Shown here: piece by piece, positions 8,511 to 16,387 of the stretch
Layout: every line of letters starts with the position of its first letter
Position numbering within the stretch: the first letter of the stretch is position 1
Assembly (NCBI RefSeq): GCF_002257705.1
Contig: NZ_LSLK01000035.1
Coordinates: 1-28,185 of the forward strand
Source of the DNA: Sporomusa silvacetica DSM 10669
Lineage (GTDB): Bacteria; Bacillota; Negativicutes; Sporomusales; Sporomusaceae
DNA: 28,185 nucleotides
Direction: 5' to 3'
The notes under the pieces: model-generated
The model's input: the letters and a program-made list of their open reading frames with translations, nothing else
What the model was told of the DNA's origin: nothing
The model's database searches: none
Translations under genes and position numbers: made by a program

Positions 8511-8536
8511 TGTCAGGGGACGGGGTTATTGACAAC
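8511..8536. repeat. RAYT-associated palindrome, copy 2
   Basis: TGTCAGGGGACGGGGTTATTGACA contains an inverted TGTCA/TGACA pair around a G-rich loop. It recurs as GTTGTCAA ... TTGACAAC at 28004-28032, in front of another RAYT copy, and split by the intron at 7824/8504. Its position ahead of RAYT coding sequence in two places suggests it is the left-end recognition site. Confidence 0.65.
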
Positions 8537-8545
8537 AAAAAAGAA

Positions 8546-8860
8546 AGAAATAAGAAACTCCAAACGGTATAAAGAAAAAAGCGGATATAAAGTTTATGCA
8601 TAGTGCTTGATGGGAAATCATGTACACCTGTTGATGAAAGTAGGAATAGCGTCATTGGAACAAGTAATGCGTCGACTATGTTATGCAGCTATGTGTATTG
8701 GTATAACAATAAATATCAGAGAGTAGGTAATCTATTTCAAGATCAATTTAAGAGTGAACCAGTAGCAGAAGAACAATATTTTCAAATAGTACTAAGATAT
8801 ATTCATCAAAATCCAGTTAAAGCGGGACTGGTAAAAAACGTTGAAGAGCCGGTACGGTTT
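8546..8860 (+). pseudogene. Degenerate RAYT transposase
   Basis: Recognisable by GNHVHLLMK (HUH motif, near 8613-8640), WYNNKYQRVGNLFQDQFKSEP and LRYIHQNPVKAGLV (catalytic Tyr region, 8797-8838). The N-terminal part before YKVYA is deleted, a TAG at 8601-8603 interrupts the motif YA-stop-CLMGNH, and a frameshift near 8680-8700 separates the two halves. The sequence loses similarity after about 8850 (ends in VRFESRVKMPMN). It is clearly related to the intact copy at 185 and follows a RAYT palindrome at 8511. Confidence 0.85.
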
Positions 8861-8890
8861 GAATCGCGCGTGAAAATGCCTATGAATTAG

Positions 8891-9237
8891 AACTTGTCAT
8901 CCATCTTGGATCCACAATAAGTATTATCCAAACTCTGAGATTTGTAGAGTTCGTGAAGTTAAATTTAATGTAGTGAAAAAAGCTTCTTGCGCTATACTAA
9001 TACAAACCGTATAATAATACCGATAAATAAATTGCTGAGTTATATTTGTTTGTGTTCATTTAATTTGAAATATTCAAAGATAAATACCAGAGGTATGATC
9101 ATGGATGAGGAATATAATTAAAAATAGGGCCTAAGGTGTTATGGATTTGGCAGTGAAAATGGTGTATTCGATTAAATGGTAAGCTTAAATAGTAATGAAA
9201 ACAGAGTATAAATTTAAAAAATTGAGGTGAATTCTAT
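8891..9237. promoter_or_regulatory. Upstream region of the TiaS-like operon with a sigma-A-type promoter
   Basis: No gene seen. TTGCGC at 8987-8992 and TATAAT at 9010-9015 are 17 bp apart, giving a good promoter about 220 bp before the next gene. The long AT-rich leader shows no clear riboswitch fold by eye. Confidence 0.45.
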
Positions 9238-10011
9238 ATGCAGATTCTTGTATGCATAGATGATACAGACAATATCGATAGTAGAGGAACAGGAGAATTG
9301 GCCGAAATGATCATGCGGGAGTTGGAAAACCGTGGTTGGGGTAAGTGTTCATGGGTTACGCGCCACCAGTTGTTGCTTGATCCGACTATCCCGTATACTT
9401 CTCATAATAGTTCTATGTGCTTTACAGCTGATATCCTACAGGAACATCTACAGTCCGTTATTGATTATGCTTCCGAATTTCTTAAACGAGAAAGTGTAGC
9501 TGAAGCGGATCCGGGTTTGTGTGTTGTTGCAATTACGGATTTGCTCGATAAGCAAAGTCTGATCGATTTTGGATTTAAAGCCAAGCGTGAGGTAATAACA
9601 AAAGAGGAAGCTTATAATTTAGTTGAGCGAACACATATACATCTTTCAGAACATGGCGGTAATGGGCAAGGGGTTATAGGGGCTTTGGCCGGGGCTGGCT
9701 TGCGATTAAGTCGTAATGATGGACGGCTTAAGGGTTCTTTAAAAATTAATGCTCCGGATAATATTATTACCGTTCATAATCTTTGTTTGCACCCAGCTAT
9801 CGATGAAGTAAGAAGCCTGGATGAAATCCAAGTTGGGGATAATGAAATAGTCTTACTTGGAAAGTTGGTGAAGCCACTGTTTATTAATGGTAAGGCTGTA
9901 ATTTTGGTGGAAAAGGTGCTTGCTGACGATGGTCAGTTTCTATGGAAAACATGTTCAAAAAATCAACTTAGTGCTTATGAGGAGAAGCGAATGTATGTGG
10001 TTTCTAAATAA
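9238..10011 (+). CDS. TiaS-like protein (agmatidine-synthetase-related domain)
   Basis: 257 residues. The N-terminus (ILVCIDDTDNIDSRGTGELA, DDTD at 8-11) matches the opening of archaeal TiaS, the tRNA-Ile2 2-agmatinylcytidine synthetase that modifies C34 using agmatine and ATP. It also has the conserved EHGGNGQGVIGALAGAGLR segment (about 138-158). At 257 residues it lacks the C-terminal OB-fold and zinc-ribbon parts of full TiaS. Bacteria normally use TilS/lysidine for this tRNA, so tRNA modification is doubtful; an ATP-dependent phosphotransfer on another substrate is equally possible. The ATG follows GAGGTG (9223-9228). It overlaps the next gene by 17 bp, indicating translational coupling. 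Confidence 0.72.
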   Translation: MQILVCIDDTDNIDSRGTGELAEMIMRELENRGWGKCSWVTRHQLLLDPTIPYTSHNSSMCFTADILQEHLQSVIDYASEFLKRESVAEADPGLCVVAITDLLDKQSLIDFGFKAKREVITKEEAYNLVERTHIHLSEHGGNGQGVIGALAGAGLRLSRNDGRLKGSLKINAPDNIITVHNLCLHPAIDEVRSLDEIQVGDNEIVLLGKLVKPLFINGKAVILVEKVLADDGQFLWKTCSKNQLSAYEEKRMYVVSK

Positions 10012-10198
10012 AGAGGGTAAAAGAGAATTTAACGGCGGTAAACAGGACTGGACAGCGGCAGCTAGTGAGGCTGCGAAATGTCGTAACTTTCAACTGGATG
10101 TTGATGAAGAGATAGTGGCGGATGAAACAGTCTCTTGTTATAATTGTCGGTTGCGGCGATGGACGATGCGTTCGTTTGTATGTTGCGCTCAAAAGTGA
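9995..10198 (+). CDS. Small Cys-rich protein coupled to the TiaS-like gene
   Basis: 67 residues starting MWFLNKEGKREFNGG. The C-terminal half carries Cys residues in SCYNCRLRRWTMRSFVCC, i.e. a CxxC plus a CC pair, suggesting a metal or Fe-S site or a redox thiol. Its start overlaps the 3' end of the upstream gene in another frame, with GGAG at 9981-9984 placed 10 bp before the ATG at 9995. That spacing and the overlap argue for a real coupled gene. No named family is recognised; a partner role with the TiaS-like protein is inference. Confidence 0.65.
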   Translation: MWFLNKEGKREFNGGKQDWTAAASEAAKCRNFQLDVDEEIVADETVSCYNCRLRRWTMRSFVCCAQK

Positions 10199-10475
10199 GG
10201 CAACTAGGTTGATTTCTTTCATAAATTATGCATCACTTATTAAAACTAGGAAGGAATTTTATAATCAATGTAGAAAGGTATAAATTGGTAAAACAAACAG
10301 AACATAACTAAACATAGTAATAATGGTTTTGTTTATTTATATTGCAAACTATTTGTGAATCCCTTCAAAATAATCTTGTTATAAATTTTTATATTAATAA
10401 TTCTAAATGATGAAACTAGCAAAAACGAATTTAAATAATAAACTATATAAATTTTATCAGAATCAGATAGTTCAG

Positions 10476-10531
10476 TTGACCATTGTAAAGAATTGCGATA
10501 ATTAGTTTATTATGTTATTTAGTTTAACTAA
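10476..10531 (+). promoter_or_regulatory. Promoter and MarR operator copy 1
   Basis: TTGACC (10476-10481) and TAATTA (10499-10504) with 17-bp spacing, followed by the perfect palindrome TTAGTTTAACTAA (10519-10531) over the transcription start region. The same box occurs at 11038-11050 and 11169-11181. The rest of 10199-10475 is AT-rich with no gene seen. Confidence 0.65.
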
Positions 10532-10548
10532 GTATCTGAGGTGATTCC

Positions 10549-11001
10549 TTGTCATCAGATGACAAAACAGAGCATCTGTATACTCTAATTCATAAAATTA
10601 CGCGCAAACTTAGGAACCCAAAATTTGACTCGACAGACCAGAAGATATTACCACCTATAACGAAGGTTCAATGGTGGATATTGAAGACAGTGTGGGAACA
10701 AAAGCAATGTACCGCTGGGTATCTTGCGAAAAAGATAGGTGTTCGCCCTAGTACTATGTCACAAATGCTTGATCGCTTGGAGAAAGCTGATTTCATTGTC
10801 AGGTTTACGGATGCTGTCGACGCCAGGGTGCGGATAATCCGCTTGACAGATAATGGACAGAATATGTTTTACCACGCAGAATCCAAGTTTGTGGAAAAAT
10901 TAGTCGGCCCATTCGAGTGCTTGACTCCAGAAGAACAGCAGTTCCTAATACTGTTATTGGAAAAACTCGCTAGAAATTTTCCGCAGCAAAGTAATAATTG
11001 A
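10549..11001 (+). CDS. MarR family transcriptional regulator
   Basis: 150 residues. Winged helix: QCTAGYLAKKIGVRPSTMSQ and MLDRLEKADFIVRF (recognition helix), wing TDAVDARVRIIRLTDNG, then dimerisation helices. The start is TTG at 10549, about 6 bp after GAGGTGAT (10538-10545). The gene sits between operator-like palindromes (10519, 11038, 11169), pointing to autoregulation and control of the membrane Fe-S oxidoreductase downstream. The wing-coding part (about 10775-10855) has been duplicated at 11053-11130. Confidence 0.9.
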   Translation: MSSDDKTEHLYTLIHKITRKLRNPKFDSTDQKILPPITKVQWWILKTVWEQKQCTAGYLAKKIGVRPSTMSQMLDRLEKADFIVRFTDAVDARVRIIRLTDNGQNMFYHAESKFVEKLVGPFECLTPEEQQFLILLLEKLARNFPQQSNN

Positions 11002-11027
11002 CAACATCCTTAGTAAATAATTTGTGC

Positions 11028-11181
11028 TACTATTTATTTAGTTAAACTAACTATTGGAGAAAGCTGGTTTCATTGTCAGGTTTACGGATGCTGGCGACGC
11101 CGGGGTGTGGATAATCCGTTTGAAAGATATTCAATTTAATAGTCAGAATCGTTCGTGTTGCTATTTATTTAGTTAAACTAA
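11028..11181 (+). promoter_or_regulatory. Duplicated operator region: MarR boxes 2 and 3 around a copy of the MarR wing sequence
   Basis: TTAGTTAAACTAA occurs at 11038-11050 and 11169-11181, each preceded by TATTTA and followed by CTATT. An extended -10 (TGC-TACTAT, 11026-11033) precedes the first. Between them, 11053-11130 is a clear copy, with substitutions, of 10775-10855 inside the MarR gene, starting TTGGAGAAAGCTG. The arrangement looks like a duplication that added a second operator-promoter in front of the oxidoreductase gene. Confidence 0.7.
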
Positions 11182-11229
11182 CTATTTATGCGGCTATTAG
11201 CCGTTAATTATGAGGAGATGTAAGAACTT

Positions 11230-13341
11230 GTGGTGGTAAATGAAACTGGTGCCAGTGAACTTAATATATTTATCTTTTTCCTAATGACGCTAACATCGGT
11301 GGGTTATTTTCTCTATGAAATTTTTCGACGTTATCGTTTTACTCAATTGGGTAAAAGAGAAAATCGTTACAATCGTCCTGCTGAGCGGTGGAAATATCTT
11401 TTTACTAATGTAGTTATGCAAAAGAAGATTAGGGAATACCCCGTATTTGGCATGTTTCACTTTTTTATTATGCTCGGTTTTCTGATTTTGCTTGTTGGTA
11501 TGCCGAATATGGCCATAGAAGGGCTGTTTAGTACCAATATTCATTATCTTGGGGATAATCATGTTTTTCTGTTTGTAAAAGATATTTGTAATACTTTAGT
11601 AATAATCGGCGTTTTAGGGGCTGCAGCCCGGAGAATGTTCAGAAAGCCGGAATGGCTGAAAAACGGTATTGCCGACTTTGTCAAACTTGGTTTGATTTTA
11701 ACTATTGTGTTAACTGAAGTTTGCTTTCACAGTATCCGGTTTGCCTTAGGGCAAGACCAGAATTTGGTTGCTGCTGCCCCACTCGCTTTTGCTAGTTCGC
11801 ATTTTTTTGTAAATATTAATGAAATTACGTTATTTACGGCTATGTCTGTTTTTTGGTGGACTCACTTCTTGGCCGTTTTTTCATTATGTTTTATTATTCC
11901 CAACTCATCGCACTTGCACTTGGTTTTTGCACCGTTTAATTCTTATTGGCATACCATCGCTCCGAAGGGAGCTTTAAGTAGAATCGAACAGGACGATAAG
12001 CGAAATGTGGTATTTGGGGCCAACTATATGGAGGATTTTACTTGGAAGCAGCTGTTTGATACATATTCTTGCGTTAAATGTGGACGGTGTAATGGGCAAT
12101 GTCCAGGTCAATTAAGCGGCGAAGCGATTAAACCGCGGGCCATAAACGGTCGTATGCGTAAACACATCGATGCAAGAGCTCCCCTGTTAATGCAGGGAAA
12201 AGCTGATAGGGCTGTTATAAAACGAGAAATTGGTACGAAATCCAAAATCGATAAAGCAAATAAAAAAGAAAAGCATGCCAGAAAAGATAAATTTAAAAGT
12301 AATCTGGCTGGAGGATTGTTTGAACAGGAATTTGTTTGGAGTTGCACTACCTGCGGGGCGTGCCTGGAGGCATGTCCTGTATCCATTGAACATATCCCAA
12401 AACTAATTGATATGCGTCGCTATTTGGTATTAACCGCAGGTAACATCGGTGAAGACATGAAGCAAGTTTTCGCCGGAATCGCCGGGCAGGGCAATCCTTG
12501 GGGTTATAGCTACGAAGAAGGTATTCAATGGGCCGAGGAGTTATCAGTTCCTACTATTCAGGAAAATCCCCAGGCGGAATATCTCTATTATGCCGGTTGT
12601 GCTGCTAATTTTGATGCAACAGCAAAAAAAACAGCAGCGGCTTTCGTGAAACTTTTACAGGTGGCAAATGTCAATTTTACTGTTCTTGGTAGCTCAGAAT
12701 GGTGCTGTGGAGATACTGCGCGGCGCATGGGTAACGAAAGCCTCTTTGAAGAGACGGTAAATGCTAATATTGCTACTTGGAATAGGTTGGGGATTAAAAA
12801 AATTATTACTACTTGTCCACATTGTTTTAATACTTTGAAAAACGAGTATCCCCAATATGGCGGCGAGTTTGAAGTAATACACCACGCTGATTTTTTGGCG
12901 GCCTTACTCCGGGAGCGAAAGCTAGTACCTACTCAATCGTTTGCTAAGAGGGTTGTATTTCACGATCCTTGTTATTTGGGGCGTTATAATGATTTATTCA
13001 GTTCGCCGCGGGAAGTTATCAATGCTTTGCCTGAGGCTCGGCTGACGGAAATGCCCCGTACCCAAGAACGGTCCTTTTGCTGCGGGGCTGGGGGCGGCCG
13101 TATTTGGACAATGCCTACAGCTAATAATTTGATCACCGCTAATCGCGTCAGAGAAGCGGTTGCCACAGGAACAGACGTAATTGGTACGGCGTGCCCTTTT
13201 TGTAAAATGGTCTTTTCTGAAACAGTTAAATTGGAAGGTTCTAATGATAATATTCAGGTTTTAGATATCGCAGAAATTTTAGCATCAAATATACAGTTAC
13301 CTGGGGGTATGCCTATGAGACCAGAAGTTTTACTGAGCTAG
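11230..13341 (+). CDS. Membrane Fe-S oxidoreductase, HdrDE/EMO-like (DUF224/CCG domains)
   Basis: 703 residues. Residues 1-245 hold about five or six membrane helices with conserved His (FHFF at 77, WWTHF at 212), like the NarI-type haem b module. Next come two [4Fe-4S] motifs: C281/C284/C287/C291 (CVKCGRCNGQC) and C372/C375/C378/C382 (CTTCGACLEAC), separated by a basic linker. Two CCG domains follow (AGC, WCCGD, CPHC; then DPCYLG, FCCGAGGG, CPFC). This is the layout of HdrDE and of ETF:menaquinone oxidoreductase (EMO), which links electron-transfer flavoprotein or thiol couples to the quinone pool. GTG start 13 bp after GAGGAG. Probably regulated by the preceding MarR. The last ~14 residues (PGGMPMRPEVLLS) appear to be read from TonB-receptor DNA. 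The electron donor is not identifiable here. Confidence 0.85.
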   Translation: MVVNETGASELNIFIFFLMTLTSVGYFLYEIFRRYRFTQLGKRENRYNRPAERWKYLFTNVVMQKKIREYPVFGMFHFFIMLGFLILLVGMPNMAIEGLFSTNIHYLGDNHVFLFVKDICNTLVIIGVLGAAARRMFRKPEWLKNGIADFVKLGLILTIVLTEVCFHSIRFALGQDQNLVAAAPLAFASSHFFVNINEITLFTAMSVFWWTHFLAVFSLCFIIPNSSHLHLVFAPFNSYWHTIAPKGALSRIEQDDKRNVVFGANYMEDFTWKQLFDTYSCVKCGRCNGQCPGQLSGEAIKPRAINGRMRKHIDARAPLLMQGKADRAVIKREIGTKSKIDKANKKEKHARKDKFKSNLAGGLFEQEFVWSCTTCGACLEACPVSIEHIPKLIDMRRYLVLTAGNIGEDMKQVFAGIAGQGNPWGYSYEEGIQWAEELSVPTIQENPQAEYLYYAGCAANFDATAKKTAAAFVKLLQVANVNFTVLGSSEWCCGDTARRMGNESLFEETVNANIATWNRLGIKKIITTCPHCFNTLKNEYPQYGGEFEVIHHADFLAALLRERKLVPTQSFAKRVVFHDPCYLGRYNDLFSSPREVINALPEARLTEMPRTQERSFCCGAGGGRIWTMPTANNLITANRVREAVATGTDVIGTACPFCKMVFSETVKLEGSNDNIQVLDIAEILASNIQLPGGMPMRPEVLLS

Positions 13342-14348
13342 CAATTAATAAAGCGTATGGAACAAATTATATGACCACTAAAGGTGGATATATGTATGGA
13401 GATTATGATTACGATAGCAAAAGTTTTTATATTCAAGATACTACTAATGTCAACAGCAAACTGACTACAAGCTTTGGCTACAGGCATAACGATATCCACG
13501 ATCATATAGACATAGATGGACCATTATTCAACTCGAACGTCCCACAGAAGGACTTATTACAAGCCGGGGTTGACCCTTATCACTTAAGCAGCCATGAAAC
13601 TTCTAACGTTCCGGTATTCAATTTTAACTATGCGCTAAACGAAAAAACCGCTTTGCATGGCGCAGTCGGAAAAAGCTACCGGTTTCCTAATGCCAAAGAA
13701 AGGTCTGGCGTCGGCGGCTACTATAACGGCGTCCTTTCTACATATCTTTTACCCGAAACTGCTATTAACCGCGAAGTGGGACTGTCGCACTCGTTCAATT
13801 CCAAACTTGGGTTTGATATCACTTTATTCAATAAAGACATAGACAACATGATTAAAGGTCAGGGTGCAGGATATCAGCACACCCAGTACGAAAACATACC
13901 GCATGTTGATATGCATGGCTTCGAGGCGGAATTCCATTAAAAATTCAATGAACATGTCAAACTATTCGCGAATTATTCATATACAAATGCTTTTGACACT
14001 TATGCGAATCGTCAAGTAGCGGATATCCCTTATCGCAAGTTCTCATACGGCCTTAATTATGAAGGTAAAGACGGTATAAATGCAAACCTGGCAGTTAATT
14101 ATATAGGCGCAGTAACAAGTACGTTTAGTTTAGGCAACGGTAACAGCAACGGCGATGGCCCCATTAATGGAGGGGTTAGAGCTAATTTACCAGGCTACCA
14201 TGTCGTTGACTTAAAGGTTAGCAAGACTAGCAATAATAAGGAATACTATGTTAAAGTTCTAAACTTGCTTGATAAGCAATATTACCAGGGGGTATATCTT
14301 GTTGCGCCTGGCAGGTATGTAGAGATGGGTACGACTGTTAAATTTTAA
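13290..14348 (+). pseudogene. TonB-dependent receptor, C-terminal half, with in-frame stop
   Basis: One frame runs from inside the 3' end of the previous gene to TAA 14346-14348, broken only by TAA at 13938-13940 (FEAEFH-stop-KFNEHVKLF). It reads as TonB-receptor barrel: YETRSFTELAINKAYGTN, GKSYRFPNAKER, ETAINREVGLSHSF, FDITLFNKDIDNMI, LFANYSYTNAF, NLLDKQYYQG and a terminal MGTTVKF with the final Phe. The signal peptide, TonB box, plug and early strands are missing, so it cannot function as a receptor. The nonsense codon is probably a single TAT/TAC to TAA change. It indicates a diderm host and past siderophore or corrinoid-type uptake at this locus. Confidence 0.85.
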
Positions 14349-14548
14349 TCAACAGATATAGTTTAAAAAAATTGTGTGGTACAATAAATAAAATCATTCG
14401 CTGTGGAAAAATTAAAAATCTATTCAACTCACGTTAGTACAGGTGGTGTTGAATTTCGAGATGTCTGACAAATCTTGTAGTTAAAATAAAACGCCCCCCT
14501 TCATTTTTCTGCTATCTACTTTTAAAATTTTCTATTGAATTTATTAAT

Positions 14549-14670
14549 TTTACGCCATATTAGATCAATGGTATAATAATATGATAAGCAGTAAATTAAA
14601 TTGTATAACTTTTACTGAAGCAAAGGCGCTTCAAACGAGAATAACTCTTTGTTTGAAGCGCCTTTTTAAA
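14549..14670 (+). ncRNA. Promoter, two-hairpin leader RNA and intrinsic terminator before the Frd-like genes
   Basis: TTTACG (14549-14554) and TATAAT (14572-14577), 17 bp apart, predict a start near 14584. The RNA would contain a 7-bp hairpin (CAGTAAA 14589-14595 / TTTACTG 14611-14617). Directly after it is a perfect 15-bp stem (14622-14636 / 14651-14665) ending in a T run, a strong rho-independent terminator. It ends 32 bp before the flavoprotein start, so this is either a small RNA of about 85 nt or an attenuated leader. 14349-14548 shows nothing else. Confidence 0.55.
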
Positions 14671-14701
14671 TTTAAATAGAATGAAAGCAAGGGAAGAGAC
14701 A

Positions 14702-16387
14702 ATGAAAAGAATAAACACTGATGTATTAGTTGTTGGTGGCGGCGGTGCAGGACTCATGGCGGCGTACGAAGCAACTAAATATAATGTCCGGGTTTCAATC
14801 GTTAGCAAAGGCAAAATACAGAGATCTGGAGCCACTATCATGGCACCAGGCGCTATTTCCGGTGTAGACGATCGGTGGAAAGTGGCGGAAGATTCCCGTG
14901 ATATTCATCTTACCGATACCCTTAAGGGTGGCGCTTGGATTAATGAACAAGATAAAGTAAAAATGTTGGTCGAACAATCTTCCAACCTTATTATGGAACT
15001 GGAACGAATGGGAGCCATCTTCCAACGCAATACCGAGGGGGACAAGCCTCTCTTGCGGATAGATGGGGGACACTCTTATCACCGGTGCCCTTATTTGGAG
15101 GACAGAACTGGGCGTGAAATGGTTAGAGCCATGATCAGCGAACTCCGGAAACGTGATGTTAGACTTTATGAGGAAATAATGATAATTAAAGTTGTCAAAG
15201 AAGGCCAAGCAGTCAAAGGAGCTTTGGGATTTGATTTAAATAATTTTGAACCTGTCATCTTCGAATGCAAGTCTGTGATTCTCGCCACAGGCGGAGCAGG
15301 AATGGTATATGCCAACACTGACAACTCTACTGACCTGACCGGTGACGGCTATGCTCTGGCCCTTGATGCAGGCGTAGAGTTAAAAGACATGGAATTTGTA
15401 CAGTTTTACCCAATCGGCTTGCTGTTCCCGCCATCATTGAAAGGAATGTTGGGAGGCTTGCTGTATTATTCAAAACTGTATAATTGTAACGACGAACGTT
15501 TTATGGAAAAATATGATCCGGAGCGACTTGAACTTTCCACCAGAGACAGAGTTTCCAGAGCCATTATGCAGGAAGTCCAAGAAGGACGAGGAACGCCCAG
15601 AGGCGGAGTATACTGTGATCTGACCTTCAATGAACCCAGCTTTGTTGCCAAAATGACGCCAGCGTTGAATGCGACATACCTTAATATCGGGATAGATCCC
15701 GAACAGGACCGATTTGAAATTGCTCCGACTTGTCACTTCTTTATGGGAGGTATCCAGGTAGACAACAATTGGAAAACGTGGGTTGACGGCCTTTACGGAG
15801 CAGGTGAGGTCGTTGGGGGGATGCACGGAGGCAACCGGTTAAGTCAAAATGCGCTTGCCGAGATATTGGTATCAGGAGTCACAGCAGGCAAGAGTGCTGC
15901 CGCATATGCCAAAAACTGCGAGATACATTTTATTGACCCCAAACTGGGCGACTTGGTAAATGAAAAATTGCTGACGCTACTAAGCATCAAATCCGGCATA
16001 AGGCCAAGTGAATACCGGGCTAAACTGCGAAATCTGATGTGGGAACACGTCGGGGTTTTCAGAAGTGAAAACTCATTGAGAATTGCCTTAAATGAGCTGG
16101 AAAAACTCGAGGACACACCTGTCCAGATAAAGAACCAATATAATTACTTAAATCATGAACTGCTGGAAGCCGTTGAAAATGAAAATCTTACTCTAACTGC
16201 TAAATGTATCATTAAAGCAGCTATGCTAAGAACAGAAAGCCGCGGTGCGCATTTTCGCTCTGATTATCCCCAAACCAACAACTCCGGCTGGCTTAAAAAC
16301 ATCATCATTACCAAAGACCGTGATCGCTTAACAACAAACTGCATCGCTGTTGAACTTAAACATAAAAAGCCGGAGGTAAACGCATAA
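14702..16387 (+). CDS. Fumarate reductase/succinate dehydrogenase-like flavoprotein subunit
   Basis: About 561 residues from ATG 14702, preceded by GGGAAGAGA; the upstream ATG at 14681 lacks a site. N-terminal FAD-binding Rossmann motif DVLVVGGGGAGLMAA (7-21). Further family marks: HRCPYLEDRTGREM, ILATGGAG, the FERFM-like DERFMEKYDPE, APTCHFFMGGIQVD, GLYGAGEVVGGMHGGNRL (FAD contact) and RTESRGAHFRSDYP near the C-terminus with catalytic-type Arg/His. It probably carries out fumarate/succinate-type two-electron chemistry. It overlaps the Fe-S subunit by one base (TAATG). No cytochrome b or anchor gene follows, which fits a soluble TfrA-like enzyme or one docking to another membrane protein. The substrate is inferred from the family. 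Confidence 0.85.
   Translation: MKRINTDVLVVGGGGAGLMAAYEATKYNVRVSIVSKGKIQRSGATIMAPGAISGVDDRWKVAEDSRDIHLTDTLKGGAWINEQDKVKMLVEQSSNLIMELERMGAIFQRNTEGDKPLLRIDGGHSYHRCPYLEDRTGREMVRAMISELRKRDVRLYEEIMIIKVVKEGQAVKGALGFDLNNFEPVIFECKSVILATGGAGMVYANTDNSTDLTGDGYALALDAGVELKDMEFVQFYPIGLLFPPSLKGMLGGLLYYSKLYNCNDERFMEKYDPERLELSTRDRVSRAIMQEVQEGRGTPRGGVYCDLTFNEPSFVAKMTPALNATYLNIGIDPEQDRFEIAPTCHFFMGGIQVDNNWKTWVDGLYGAGEVVGGMHGGNRLSQNALAEILVSGVTAGKSAAAYAKNCEIHFIDPKLGDLVNEKLLTLLSIKSGIRPSEYRAKLRNLMWEHVGVFRSENSLRIALNELEKLEDTPVQIKNQYNYLNHELLEAVENENLTLTAKCIIKAAMLRTESRGAHFRSDYPQTNNSGWLKNIIITKDRDRLTTNCIAVELKHKKPEVNA

Noticed and set aside
7852..8655. Several open frames on both strands within the 7.85-8.65 kb segment
   Set aside because: They lie over structured group II intron RNA sequence or the broken RAYT and have no protein-like features or ribosome sites.
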